64,000 nt of DNA from Streptomyces sp. APSN-46.1 (lineage in GTDB: Bacteria; Actinomycetota; Actinomycetes; Streptomycetales; Streptomycetaceae). The notes under the pieces are model-generated. The model did no database searches and was not told where the DNA came from. It saw only the letters and a program-made list of their open reading frames with translations. The translations under genes were made by a program, and so were the position numbers. Where the stretch lies: assembly GCF_022815725.1 (NCBI RefSeq), contig NZ_JALGRF010000002.1:806001-870000 (forward strand), written 5' to 3'. Below, piece by piece: positions 7,345 to 17,129 of this stretch (the stretch's first letter is position 1; each line of letters opens with the position of its first letter).

Positions 7345-9117
7345 GTGGACGCGATACGTTCCTGCTCCCGCCCACCCGCCCGGCCGATCACCGCTCTGTC
7401 CCCCCTGCCTCCGGCTTTCCAGCTCCTTTCGCGCCAAGGAGAGTGCGTCATCAACGCGTCCAGCCCGCCCCCCGCCGTAGAACTGCACGGCATCACCAAG
7501 CGCTTCCCCGGCGTCGTCGCCAACAAGGACATCGCGATCACCGTCCGCAAGGGCACGGTCCATGCCTTGATCGGCGAGAACGGCGCCGGCAAGTCGACCC
7601 TGATGAAGATCCTCTACGGCATGCAGAAGCCGGACGAGGGCACCATCGCCATCGACGGGGAGCAGGTCTCCTTCCACAGCCCCGGCGACGCCATCGCCCG
7701 CGGCATCGGCATGGTGCACCAGCACTTCATGCTCGCCGACAACCTCACCGTCCTGGAGAACGTCGTTCTCGGCGGCGAGAAGCTCTACGGCATCGGCGCG
7801 AAGGCCCGTAAGAAGATCAAGGAGATCTCGGACGCGTACGGCCTCGGCGTGCGCCCCGACGCCCTGGTCGAGGACCTCGGTGTCGCCGACCGGCAGCGCG
7901 TGGAGATCCTCAAGGTCCTCTACCGCGGCGCCAAGATCCTCATCCTCGACGAGCCGACCGCCGTGCTCGTACCGCAGGAAGTGGACGCGCTCTTCGACAA
8001 CCTGCGCGAGCTCAAGGCCGAGGGCCTGACCGTCATCTTCATCTCGCACAAGCTGGGCGAGGTGCTGAAGGTCGCCGACGACATCACCGTCATCCGGCGC
8101 GGCACCACGGTCGGCACGGCCGACCCGAAGACCGCCACGCCCAAGCAGCTCGCCGAGCTGATGGTGGGCGCCGAGCTGCCGTCGCCGGAGACCCGCGAGT
8201 CGACGGTGACGGACGTTCCGATGCTGACGGTCAAGGGCCTGACCCTCGCTGCGGCCGGCGTCGTCACCCCCGAACCGGAGACCATGACCGGCGCGGCGCC
8301 GGAGGACTCCTACCTCTACGAGCACGTCGAGGTCGGGCGGCTGCTGCTGGACGACATCAGCTTCACCATCCACAAGGGCGAGATCCTCGGTATCGCCGGC
8401 GTCGAGGGCAACGGCCAGACGGAGCTCATCGAGGCCCTGATGGGCATGAGCCCCGCCGACTCGGGCATGATCACCCTCGACGGCGCCGACATCACGAAGA
8501 CGCCGGTGCGCAAGCGCCGCGAGGGCGGCATCGGGTACATCCCCGAGGACCGCCACCGGCACGGCCTGCTGCTGGAATCCCCGCTGTGGGAGAACCGCAT
8601 CCTCGGCCACGTCACCGAGGCGCCCAACTCCAAGCGCGGCATCATCGACCCGAAGGCCGCCCGCAAGGACACCGAGCGGATCGTGCGCGAGTACGACGTC
8701 CGCACGCCCGGCATCGACGTCACCGCGGCCTCCCTCTCCGGCGGCAACCAGCAGAAGCTGATCGTCGGCCGAGAGATGAGCCACAACCCGAAGTTCCTCA
8801 TCGCCGCCCACCCCACCCGCGGCGTGGACGTCGGTGCGCAGGCGCAGATCTGGGACGCGATCCGCGAGGCCCGTCGCGAGGGCCTGGCCGTCCTCCTGAT
8901 CTCCGCCGACCTGGACGAGCTCATCGGCCTGTCCGACACCCTGCGCGTGATCTACCGCGGCCGACTGGTCGCGGACGCCGACCCCGCGACCGTCACCCCC
9001 GAAGAGCTCGGCACCGCCATGACGGGCGCCGCCTCCGGGCACCTGGAAGCCAACGACAACCACTCCGCCGCCGGTACCGACGCTGGTACCGACTCCCCGG
9101 AGGACGAGGCCCGATGA
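7345..9117 (+). CDS. Nucleoside ABC transporter ATP-binding protein, two NBDs
   Basis: Two tandem nucleotide-binding domains of the BMP-type/simple-sugar importer class. NBD1 has Walker A GENGAGKST and Walker B ILILDEPTAVL. NBD2 has the degenerate P-loop GVEGNGQTEL, the signature SGGNQQKLIVGRE and HPTRGVDVG, as usual for this class. The start is unclear. Homology begins near AVELHGITKRF, well after GTG 7345, the first canonical in-frame start after the operator. A strong AAGGAG (7436-7441) has only ATC 7450 in frame at the right distance. The stop overlaps the permease ATG (ATGA). Together with the two permeases and the BMP lipoprotein it should energise nucleoside import. Confidence 0.9.
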   Translation: MDAIRSCSRPPARPITALSPLPPAFQLLSRQGECVINASSPPPAVELHGITKRFPGVVANKDIAITVRKGTVHALIGENGAGKSTLMKILYGMQKPDEGTIAIDGEQVSFHSPGDAIARGIGMVHQHFMLADNLTVLENVVLGGEKLYGIGAKARKKIKEISDAYGLGVRPDALVEDLGVADRQRVEILKVLYRGAKILILDEPTAVLVPQEVDALFDNLRELKAEGLTVIFISHKLGEVLKVADDITVIRRGTTVGTADPKTATPKQLAELMVGAELPSPETRESTVTDVPMLTVKGLTLAAAGVVTPEPETMTGAAPEDSYLYEHVEVGRLLLDDISFTIHKGEILGIAGVEGNGQTELIEALMGMSPADSGMITLDGADITKTPVRKRREGGIGYIPEDRHRHGLLLESPLWENRILGHVTEAPNSKRGIIDPKAARKDTERIVREYDVRTPGIDVTAASLSGGNQQKLIVGREMSHNPKFLIAAHPTRGVDVGAQAQIWDAIREARREGLAVLLISADLDELIGLSDTLRVIYRGRLVADADPATVTPEELGTAMTGAASGHLEANDNHSAAGTDAGTDSPEDEAR

Positions 9118-10229
9118 AGAAATTCGACAAGGACCGGCTGATCCTCGGCTTCGCCGGGCCCGCGCTCGCGCTGGTCACCGCCTTCTTGCTGACGATGGCC
9201 GTGCTGGCCGCGACGGGTGTGGACCCGATCGAGCCGCTGCGCCTGATGGTGGAGAACGCCGGCTACGAGGACGTCCAGGTCCTCATCGTCAACCAGGCCG
9301 GTACGTACTACCTGGCGGCCCTGGCCGTGGCCATCGGCTTCCGGATGAACCTCTTCAACATCGGCGTCGACGGCCAGTACCGCCTCGCGGCGATGCTGTC
9401 CGCGGTGGTCGGCACGGCGGTGACCCTGCCCGGGCCGCTGCACATCCTGCTGATCGTGCTCGTCGCGATGCTGGTCGGCGCCTTCTGGGCCGGTATCGCC
9501 GGTGTCCTCAAGGCCAAGCGGGGCGTCAGCGAGGTCGTCTCCACGATCATGCTGAACGCCATCGCGACCAGCCTGATCGCCTACCTGATCCTGCCGAAGA
9601 ACCTCGGCGTCCAGCCCGAGGGCTCCAACGACCTGACCACCGGCGAGATCGCCGCGTCGGGCTGGTTCCCGGCCCTGTCGCTGGGTGACGGCCTGGAGAT
9701 CTACGGCTTCACCTTCATCGCCTTCGCCCTGGGCATCGTCTACTGGTTCGTGCTCAACCGGACCCGCTTCGGCTTCGACCTGCGCGCCACCGGCGCCAGC
9801 GAGTCCGCCGCCCAGGCCTCCGGTGTGGACGCCAAGAAGATGATCGTCACCTCGATGCTCATCTCCGGCGCCGTCGCCGGCCTCGCCGGCATGCCGGTGC
9901 TGCTGGGCGAGAGCCACACGTACAGCCTGTCCTTCCCGGTCGGCGTCGGATTCACCGGCATCACCATCGCGCTGCTCGGCCGCAACAGCCCGATCGGAAT
10001 CTTCTTCGCCGCGCTCCTGATGGCCTTCATCGACAAGGCCTCGGCCTCGCTCGACACGGAGGGCTACGCGAAGGAGATCGGCACGATCATGAAGGGCCTC
10101 ATCGTGATCGCGGTCGTCGTCTCGTACGAGCTCGTCCGCCGCTACGGCATCCGCCGCCAGCAGCAGAAGGTCGGCGAGGAGCTCGCCGCGGGCCACGCCA
10201 TCAAGACCGATAAGGAGGTCGCGGCGTGA
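9114..10229 (+). CDS. Nucleoside ABC transporter permease 1
   Basis: A hydrophobic membrane protein of the branched-chain/ribose-type permease family used by BMP-dependent nucleoside importers. Typical segments are MNLFNIGVDGQYRLAA, AKRGVSEVVSTIMLNAIA and GVGFTGITIALLGRNSPIGI. It has about nine to ten predicted membrane stretches. The ATG overlaps the ATPase stop by four bases and its own TGA overlaps the next GTG, so the operon is translationally coupled throughout. Confidence 0.9.
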   Translation: MKKFDKDRLILGFAGPALALVTAFLLTMAVLAATGVDPIEPLRLMVENAGYEDVQVLIVNQAGTYYLAALAVAIGFRMNLFNIGVDGQYRLAAMLSAVVGTAVTLPGPLHILLIVLVAMLVGAFWAGIAGVLKAKRGVSEVVSTIMLNAIATSLIAYLILPKNLGVQPEGSNDLTTGEIAASGWFPALSLGDGLEIYGFTFIAFALGIVYWFVLNRTRFGFDLRATGASESAAQASGVDAKKMIVTSMLISGAVAGLAGMPVLLGESHTYSLSFPVGVGFTGITIALLGRNSPIGIFFAALLMAFIDKASASLDTEGYAKEIGTIMKGLIVIAVVVSYELVRRYGIRRQQQKVGEELAAGHAIKTDKEVAA

Positions 10230-11491
10230 GCGCCAGCACCGTATCCGCGACGAGCGCCGCCCCGAAGAAGCCGGGCGGCCGCAAGAAGCTCACCCTGCCC
10301 TGGATCATGCTGATCATCGCGGGCGGCCTCGCGCTGATCTCGCTGGTCCGCGTGATCAGCGGCGCCGATGACCTGACCTCCGTCGGCCAGGTCTCCGGCG
10401 CCCTCCAGCTCGCCGTGCCGATCGGCCTCGCCGGCCTCGGCGGCCTGTGGGCCGAGCGCGCGGGCGTCGTCAACATCGGCCTCGAAGGCATGATGATCCT
10501 CGGCACCTGGTTCGGCGCCTGGGCCGGCTACCAGTGGGGTCCGTGGACCGGCGTCCTCGTCGGCATCGCCGGCGGCGCCCTCGGCGGCCTGCTGCACGCG
10601 ATCATCACGGTCACGTTCAACGTCAACCACATCGTCTCCGGTGTGGCCGTGAACATCCTCGCGCTGGGCTTCACCCAGTACCTGTCGAACTTCACGTTCG
10701 CCGACGCGCCGGGCGGCTCCTCCAAGCAGTCGCCGCGCGTGGAGCCGATCTACACGATCACCGTGCCAGGGCTCTCCGAGTGGATGGCGGATCTCCAGGC
10801 CAAGCACTGGTTCTTCGTCTCGGACCTCGCGGGCGTCATCGGCGGCCTGGTCACCGAGCTGTCCCTGCTGACCGTGGTCGCCCTGCTCCTGATCCCGGGC
10901 ACCTGGTGGGTGCTGTGGCGGACCACCTTCGGCCTGCGGCTGCGGTCCTGCGGTGAGAACCCCGTCGCCGCCGAGTCCCTGGGCGTCAACGTCTACAAGT
11001 ACAAGTACATCGCCGTGATCGTCTCGGGCGGCCTCGCGGGCCTCGGCGGCGTGTTCCTGTCGATCGTCGCCAGCCCGATCTACCAGGAAGGCCAGACGGG
11101 CGGCCGCGGTTACATCGGTCTCGCCGCGATGATCTTCGGTAACTGGATGCCCGGCGGCATGGCGCTCGGCGCCGGCCTGTTCGGCTTCACCGACAGCCTC
11201 AAGCTGCGCGGCGGCGCCGAGAACGTCCACGCGATGCTGCTCCTGCTCGCGATCCTGCTCGTGCTGGTCGTGGCCTGGCAGCTCTACAAGAAGAAGTACG
11301 TCCAGGCCGGCATCTCGGCGGTCTTCGCCGCGCTGCTGTTCGTCTGGTACGCGACCACCGACGCGGTGCCGAGCCAGTTCGTGGACGCTGCCCCGTACCT
11401 GACCACGCTGCTGGTGCTCGCGCTGTCCGCGCAGCGGCTGCGGATGCCGAAGGCGGACGGCATGCCGTACCGCAAGGGCCAGGGCAAGTGA
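10226..11491 (+). CDS. Nucleoside ABC transporter permease 2
   Basis: Second permease of the nucleoside importer, same superfamily as its upstream partner. Characteristic stretches are WAERAGVVNIGLEGMMILG, VNHIVSGVAVNILALG and GRGYIGLAAMIFGNWMPGG. At 421 residues it is longer than its partner because of an N-terminal Lys-rich leader and extra C-terminal membrane segments. The GTG start overlaps the preceding stop. Its TGA overlaps the GTG of cdd, tying uptake to intracellular deamination of the imported nucleosides. Confidence 0.9.
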   Translation: MSASTVSATSAAPKKPGGRKKLTLPWIMLIIAGGLALISLVRVISGADDLTSVGQVSGALQLAVPIGLAGLGGLWAERAGVVNIGLEGMMILGTWFGAWAGYQWGPWTGVLVGIAGGALGGLLHAIITVTFNVNHIVSGVAVNILALGFTQYLSNFTFADAPGGSSKQSPRVEPIYTITVPGLSEWMADLQAKHWFFVSDLAGVIGGLVTELSLLTVVALLLIPGTWWVLWRTTFGLRLRSCGENPVAAESLGVNVYKYKYIAVIVSGGLAGLGGVFLSIVASPIYQEGQTGGRGYIGLAAMIFGNWMPGGMALGAGLFGFTDSLKLRGGAENVHAMLLLLAILLVLVVAWQLYKKKYVQAGISAVFAALLFVWYATTDAVPSQFVDAAPYLTTLLVLALSAQRLRMPKADGMPYRKGQGK

Positions 11492-11886
11492 CCACGGCGT
11501 TCAACCCCGGCTGGGAGGCCCTGCGCGAGGCCGCCCGGGACGCCATGTCCCGGGCGTACGCCCCGTACTCGGGCTTCCCGGTCGGCGTCGCGGCGCTCGT
11601 CGACGACGGCCGGATCGTCGTCGGCTGCAACGTCGAGAACGCGAGCTACGGGCTCGGCCTGTGCGCCGAGTGCGGTCTGGTCTCCTCCCTCCAGGCCACG
11701 GGCGGCGGCCGGCTGACGCACTTCACCTGCGTCGACGGCCGGGGCGAGATCCTCGTCCCGTGCGGGCGCTGCCGCCAGCTGCTGTTCGAATTCGGCGGAC
11801 CGGAACTGCTGGTGGAGACCCCGAAGGGGATCCTTCCGCTGGCGGAGATGCTCCCGCAGGCCTTCGGGCCGGACCACTTGAGATAG
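11488..11886 (+). CDS. cdd: Cytidine deaminase
   Basis: Zinc-dependent homotetrameric cytidine/deoxycytidine deaminase, producing uridine or deoxyuridine. The motif CNVENASYGLGLCAECG supplies the catalytic Glu and one zinc Cys, and PCGRCRQLLFEF the remaining zinc cysteines. The 132-residue length fits the tetrameric class. It is the last gene of the coupled nucleoside transporter operon (GTGA overlap with permease 2). A GC-rich hairpin follows before the separately controlled deoA. Confidence 0.95.
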   Translation: MTTAFNPGWEALREAARDAMSRAYAPYSGFPVGVAALVDDGRIVVGCNVENASYGLGLCAECGLVSSLQATGGGRLTHFTCVDGRGEILVPCGRCRQLLFEFGGPELLVETPKGILPLAEMLPQAFGPDHLR

Positions 11887-11893
11887 CCGTGCC

Positions 11894-11927
11894 GACGGCC
11901 CTTCGCCCCCGCGGGCGAGGGGCCGTC
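11894..11927. terminator. Hairpin after cdd
   Basis: GACGGCCC...GGGCCGTC closes a GC-rich stem with an internal CGCC/GGCG pairing and small bulges. There is no long T-run, so termination or attenuation is inferred from position only. Confidence 0.5.
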
Positions 11928-11961
11928 GTACTTCGCAGACCCTCTCCGACCCCTCTCTTCT

Positions 11962-11973
11962 CTATGCGCGTAG
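11962..11973. promoter_or_regulatory. Nucleoside-regulon operator, deoA
   Basis: CTATGCGCGTAG differs from the shared palindrome at one base and is flanked by T and A as in the best copies. It abuts the ribosome site GAAGGAAG and ends 13 bases before the deoA ATG, so binding could affect transcription start or elongation. Confidence 0.65.
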
Positions 11974-11986
11974 AAGGAAGCACCAC

Positions 11987-13264
<1,278 letters not shown>

Positions 13265-13280
13265 CGATCCATCCCCGACC

Positions 13281-13318
13281 CCGTCGGCGCGGCTCCCCGT
13301 CCGGAGCCGCGCCGACGG
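13281..13318. terminator. Terminator after deoA
   Basis: A 16-base perfect stem (CCGTCGGCGCGGCTCC and its complement) with a 6-base loop, followed by CCTTTCCTC. Confidence 0.8.
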
Positions 13319-13354
13319 CCTTTCCTCACCTCCCCCCGAGACCGCTCAGCGGCG

Positions 13355-13720
13355 ATGAGTTTCGGGGCCGGGGACGGTCATCCTCCCGTGGAGATCAGAA
13401 CCCTGGCCCTGGACGGGCCCCAGCCGGACATCCCCGAGCTGTGCGCACGCGTGAGCGAGGCGTGCCGCGACGGGCCCACCCACGTCGTCTGCGACGTGCG
13501 GGCCGTCAAGGAGCCCGGCCTCGCCACCATCGACGCGCTCGCGCGCATGGCGCTCACCGCCCGCCGGCACGGCACCCCCTTCAGGGTGACCGGCGCCAGC
13601 GGGCGGCTACGCGCCCTGCTGGACCTCGTAGGACTCGTCGAGCTGCTCGGGGAGCCCGAACAGCGGGAACCAGCGGTTGGTGTCGAGGAAGGCATTGAGC
13701 CCGACGATCTTGCCGTCTGA
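13355..13720 (+). CDS. STAS-domain protein (anti-anti-sigma-factor-like)
   Basis: A single STAS-like domain. Core segments are THVVCDVRAVKEPGLATIDALARMAL and RRHGTPFRVTGASGRLRALLDLVGL, followed by a short acidic tail typical of Streptomyces members. The conserved phosphorylatable Ser of classical SpoIIAA-type proteins is not evident in the expected loop (EPGLAT), so it may be a non-phosphorylated variant. The last 114 bases run antisense to the 3' end of the ECF sigma gene. ATG 13355 has no strong ribosome site; GTG 13388 is an alternative. Confidence 0.7.
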   Translation: MSFGAGDGHPPVEIRTLALDGPQPDIPELCARVSEACRDGPTHVVCDVRAVKEPGLATIDALARMALTARRHGTPFRVTGASGRLRALLDLVGLVELLGEPEQREPAVGVEEGIEPDDLAV

Positions 13721-14611
13721 GATCTCCAGCACCTGGAGCGCCCACGGGACGTGCCCCGGCGCCCCGTCCTCGCGCGGCCGGTACTGGGCGAAGGCCGGCA
13801 GGCCGTTCGCCCTCGTCGGGATCAGCCGGGAGCCCGCGCAGCCTATGCCCTGGTTCAGGTGCCACGCCGCTATGTCGTCGTGGCCCTGGAGCCACAGGTC
13901 GAACGGCGGCATCGAGAGCACCGCGTCCTCGTGCAGGAGCGTGGTGAGCCGCGCGATGTCGTAGGCCTCGAAGGCGTGCAGGTACTGCTCCAGCAGCTTG
14001 TTCTGGTCCGCGTCCAGCGGGTCGGCCTCGCTCTCGCGGATCCGCCGCGCCGACAGCGTGGCCCGGGCCCGCTGGAGCGCGCTGTTGACCGACGCCACCG
14101 TGGTGTCCAGCAGCGTCGCGACCTCGTCCGCCTTCCACGCCAGCACCTCGCGCAGGATTAGCACGGCCCGCTGCTTCGCCGGCAGGTGCTGGAGCGCGGC
14201 CACGAACGCCAGCCGGACGGATTCCCTCGCGAGGGCCATCTCCGCCGGGTCGGCGGTCTGCGGGAGCACCCGGCCGTCCGGCACCGGCTCCAGCCAGGTC
14301 ACCTCGGGCCGCTCGTTGAGCACGGCGGAGGCCTGGTGCTGCGGGGCGCTGAGATCCATCGGGCGGGCCCGCTTGTTCCCCGCGCTCAGCAGGTCCAGGC
14401 AGACGTTGGTGGCGATCCGGTACAGCCACGACCGCAGCGAGGCCCGGCCCTCGAACGTGTCGAAGCCGCGCCAGGCGCGCACGTAGGTGTCCTGCACGGC
14501 GTCCTCGGCGTCGAAGGACGAGCCGAGCATCCGGTAGCAGTAGCCCGTCAGCTCGACCCGGTACCGGTCCATCGCCGCATCCAGGTCCGGGCTGGTCGCG
14601 AGGTCAGTCAT
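13607..14611 (-). CDS. ECF sigma factor with SnoaL-like C-terminal domain
   Basis: Extracytoplasmic-function sigma factor of the group carrying a C-terminal SnoaL-like extension (TIGR02960-like). Region 2 includes YCYRMLGSSFDAEDAVQDTY and LRSWLYRIATNVCLD. Region 4 includes LQHLPAKQRAVLILREVLAW and VASVNSALQRARATL. From about residue 205 the SnoaL-like domain begins (YLHAFEAYDIARLTTLLHEDAVLSMPP). I choose ATG 14611, which begins the sigma homology. Such sigma factors usually lack a classical anti-sigma partner and may be regulated through the extension. The 3' end overlaps the convergent STAS gene by 114 bases. Confidence 0.88.
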   Translation of the reverse strand: MTDLATSPDLDAAMDRYRVELTGYCYRMLGSSFDAEDAVQDTYVRAWRGFDTFEGRASLRSWLYRIATNVCLDLLSAGNKRARPMDLSAPQHQASAVLNERPEVTWLEPVPDGRVLPQTADPAEMALARESVRLAFVAALQHLPAKQRAVLILREVLAWKADEVATLLDTTVASVNSALQRARATLSARRIRESEADPLDADQNKLLEQYLHAFEAYDIARLTTLLHEDAVLSMPPFDLWLQGHDDIAAWHLNQGIGCAGSRLIPTRANGLPAFAQYRPREDGAPGHVPWALQVLEISDGKIVGLNAFLDTNRWFPLFGLPEQLDESYEVQQGA

Positions 14612-14648
14612 GGCTTCATCCCCCAGGTCGATCCCAATACCTCGGAAG

Positions 14649-16043
14649 CTACCGGAGGGGTCTGACAGCCGCCGCCGGGACACCGCGCGCGGGCCCACCG
14701 GGCACCGGGAGCGCAGGCCGCCCGAGCGCAGGCCGTCCGAGCGCGGGCCGTCCGAGCGCGGGCCGCCCGGGCGCGGGCCGTCCGGGGGCGGGCCGCTCCG
14801 CGCGGGCCGCCCGCGACCCGTACAGGGTGATCGACACGACGCCGAGCACCGCGAGCAGCGCGATCCCGACCGTGGCCGCCCACCCGGAGGAGTGGTAGGC
14901 CAGCGCGCCCAGCGTGCCGCCCGCGCTGGAGCCGAGGTAGTACGCCGACTGGTAGAGCGCGGAGGCCTGCGCGCGCCCCGTCTTCGCGGTCCGGCTCACC
15001 GCAGCCGAGGCGACCGCGTGCCCGGCGAAGAAGCCGGCCGTGATCAGCACCAGGCCCACCAGGATCGCGGGCAGCGAGTCCGCCAGCGAGAGCAGCAGCC
15101 CCAGCGCGGTCGTGGTCACGGCCAGGTACAGCGCGCCCCGCCGGCCCGCCCGCGCCACCAGCCGGCCGGCCGCCGCCGAGGAGACCGTACCGACCAGGTA
15201 GATCAGGAAGACCGACCCGATCACGCCCTGCCCCAGCGAGAACGGCTCGTCCACGAGGCGGTAGCCGATCACGGTGTACACGGCGCCGAAGACGGTCATG
15301 AACAGCGCGCCGATCCCGTACAGCCGCAGCAGCAGCGGGTCCCGCAGATGGCCCGCGACGGTACGTCCCACCGCGCGCGGGTTCAGCGACGCCGGGCGGA
15401 AGAACCGCGCCCGGGGCAGCAGCACCAGGAAGGCCACCGCGAAGGCCAGCGCCATCAGTCCCACCGAGAGCAGGCCCGCGCGCCAGCCCCACAGCTGCGC
15501 CACCCACCCGGTGACGATGCGGCCGCTCATGCCGCCGATGGAATTGCCCGCCACGAACAGGCCGATCGCGGCCACCAGCGCCTTCGGCTTGACCTCCTCC
15601 GCCAGGTACGCCATCGCGGAGGCCGGGATCCCGGCGATCGCCGCGCCCTGGACGGCGCGCAGCGCGATCAGCCACTCCAGGTTCGGGGCGAGCGGCACGA
15701 GGAGCCCGACGCCGACCGCCACCCCCATCGAGCAGGTCATCATGCGGGTCCGGCCGAACCGCTCGGACAGCGCGCTGAGCGGCAGGACGAACAGGGCGAG
15801 CGCGCCGGTGGCCGCGGACACCGTCCAGCTGGCCTGACCCGCCGTCACGCCGAAGCCGGCGGAGATCGCGGGCAGCAGTGCCTGGGTGGAGTAGAGGAGG
15901 GCGAACGTCGCGAGGCCGGCGGCGAAGAGCGCGAGGCTCACGCGGCGGTAGCCGGGGCGGCCGGGGGAGTGGGGTTCCGGTGCGGGGGACGACGGGGTGG
16001 AGGCGCCCGCGATGACGGGCGCCCCGGTATGAGCGGGAGGCAT
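14649..16043 (-). CDS. MFS transporter
   Basis: Twelve-helix major facilitator of the drug/metabolite exporter type. Membrane helices run through the whole protein, and the loop 2-3 signature is visible as LSERFGRTRMM. It is divergent from a LysR regulator, separated by 92 bases with a dyad in the middle, so it is probably the regulator's target. The C-terminal tail is unusual: after ARAERPA it consists of PGRPA/LGRPA pentapeptide repeats produced by a DNA tandem repeat (about 14710-14795). Substrate cannot be predicted. Confidence 0.87.
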   Translation of the reverse strand: MPPAHTGAPVIAGASTPSSPAPEPHSPGRPGYRRVSLALFAAGLATFALLYSTQALLPAISAGFGVTAGQASWTVSAATGALALFVLPLSALSERFGRTRMMTCSMGVAVGVGLLVPLAPNLEWLIALRAVQGAAIAGIPASAMAYLAEEVKPKALVAAIGLFVAGNSIGGMSGRIVTGWVAQLWGWRAGLLSVGLMALAFAVAFLVLLPRARFFRPASLNPRAVGRTVAGHLRDPLLLRLYGIGALFMTVFGAVYTVIGYRLVDEPFSLGQGVIGSVFLIYLVGTVSSAAAGRLVARAGRRGALYLAVTTTALGLLLSLADSLPAILVGLVLITAGFFAGHAVASAAVSRTAKTGRAQASALYQSAYYLGSSAGGTLGALAYHSSGWAATVGIALLAVLGVVSITLYGSRAARAERPAPGRPAPGRPALGRPALGRPALGRPALPVPGGPARGVPAAAVRPLR

Positions 16044-16064
16044 GCTTCGACCGTAGGCCCCTCC

Positions 16065-16089
16065 TTTTCATGCGTCCAATGCATGGAAA
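16065..16089. promoter_or_regulatory. Candidate LysR operator between MFS and LysR genes
   Basis: TTTTCATGC-N7-GCATGGAAA forms a 9-base dyad with one mismatch, centred in the 92-base divergent intergenic region. Position and symmetry fit a LysR-type regulator binding site. Confidence 0.55.
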
Positions 16090-16135
16090 CGCGATAATCA
16101 ATCCACTGCCGCATCAGCCCAGCTCAGGACCGTGG

Positions 16136-17092
16136 ATGTCGATGAACCGTTACGTGGAAGACACGACTGTGACAACGAATGTGACGACGTTGCTGGCCCC
16201 GCGGCTGGCGTACTTCGTCGCGGTCGCCCGGCACGAGCACGTCACCCGCGCCGCCCACGAGCTGGGCGTCCCGCAGTCCACCCTGTCGCGCGCGATGGTC
16301 CGGCTCGAACAGGACCTGGGCGTCACGCTGTTCGCCCGAGCGGGCCGTACGGTCGCCCTCACCACGGCGGGCCGTACCTTCCTTGCCTCGGCCGAACAGG
16401 CCCTGACCGAGATCGGCCGCGCCGCCGAATCGGTCCAGCAGGACGCCGATCCGGCGGCCGGCAAGGTCGCCTTCGGCTTCCTGCACACCCTGGGCTCCGA
16501 GACCGTACCCGGCCTGATCCGCGCCTTCCGCGCCGACCATCCGCGGATCCGGTTCTCCCTCGTCCAGAACTACGGCGAGGCCATGCTGGAGAAGCTGCGG
16601 GCCGGCGAACTCGACCTGTGCCTGACCTCTCCGCTGCCGGACGCGCCCGACCTGGTGGCCCGCCGGCTCGACGAGCAGCGGCTGCGGCTGGTGGTGCCGG
16701 ACGACCACCGGCTCGCGACCCGCAAGCGGATCCGCCTCGCCGAGGCCGCCGAGGAAACCTTCGTCACCCTGGAGCCGGGCTACGGCATGCGCCGGATCAC
16801 CGACGACCTGTGCGCGGAGGCCGGGTTCACCCCGAAGGTCGCCTTCGAGGGCGAGGAGGCCGAAACCCTGCGCGGCCTGGTCGCGGCGGGCCTCGGCGTG
16901 GCCCTGCTGCCGCCGCCGGCGGTCGCCCGCCCGGGCGTGGTGGAGCTGACCGTCACCGCCCCGCGCGCGGTCCGCGAGATCGGCGTCGCCTGGCTCGACG
17001 GCCACCCCGACACCCCGCCGGTCGCGGAGTTCAAACGCTTCCTCCTCTCCCGCCGCGGCCGCCTGATCCCAGAACTGGAACCGCCCGCCTGA
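16136..17092 (+). CDS. LysR family transcriptional regulator
   Basis: LysR regulator: N-terminal winged helix-turn-helix (AVARHEHVTRAAHELGVPQSTLSRAMVRLEQDLGV split over residues about 30-65) followed by the effector-binding domain (KVAFGFLHTLGSETVPGLI, GLGVALLPPPAV). I choose ATG 16136; the frame is open further upstream, and ATG 16142 or GTG 16169 are possible. It is divergent from the MFS exporter and probably controls it in response to a small ligand. The stop codon lies within a hairpin shared with the convergent cupin gene. Confidence 0.88.
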   Translation: MSMNRYVEDTTVTTNVTTLLAPRLAYFVAVARHEHVTRAAHELGVPQSTLSRAMVRLEQDLGVTLFARAGRTVALTTAGRTFLASAEQALTEIGRAAESVQQDADPAAGKVAFGFLHTLGSETVPGLIRAFRADHPRIRFSLVQNYGEAMLEKLRAGELDLCLTSPLPDAPDLVARRLDEQRLRLVVPDDHRLATRKRIRLAEAAEETFVTLEPGYGMRRITDDLCAEAGFTPKVAFEGEEAETLRGLVAAGLGVALLPPPAVARPGVVELTVTAPRAVREIGVAWLDGHPDTPPVAEFKRFLLSRRGRLIPELEPPA

Positions 17093-17129
17093 CCGCCGCC
17101 GGAAGCCGGATCCCCGCGGCGGTCAGGCG
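17086..17129. terminator. Convergent bidirectional terminator containing both stop codons
   Basis: A 14-base perfect stem (CGCCTGACCGCCGC and its complement) with a 16-base loop. The LysR stop codon is in the left arm and the cupin stop codon is in the right arm. Confidence 0.65.
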
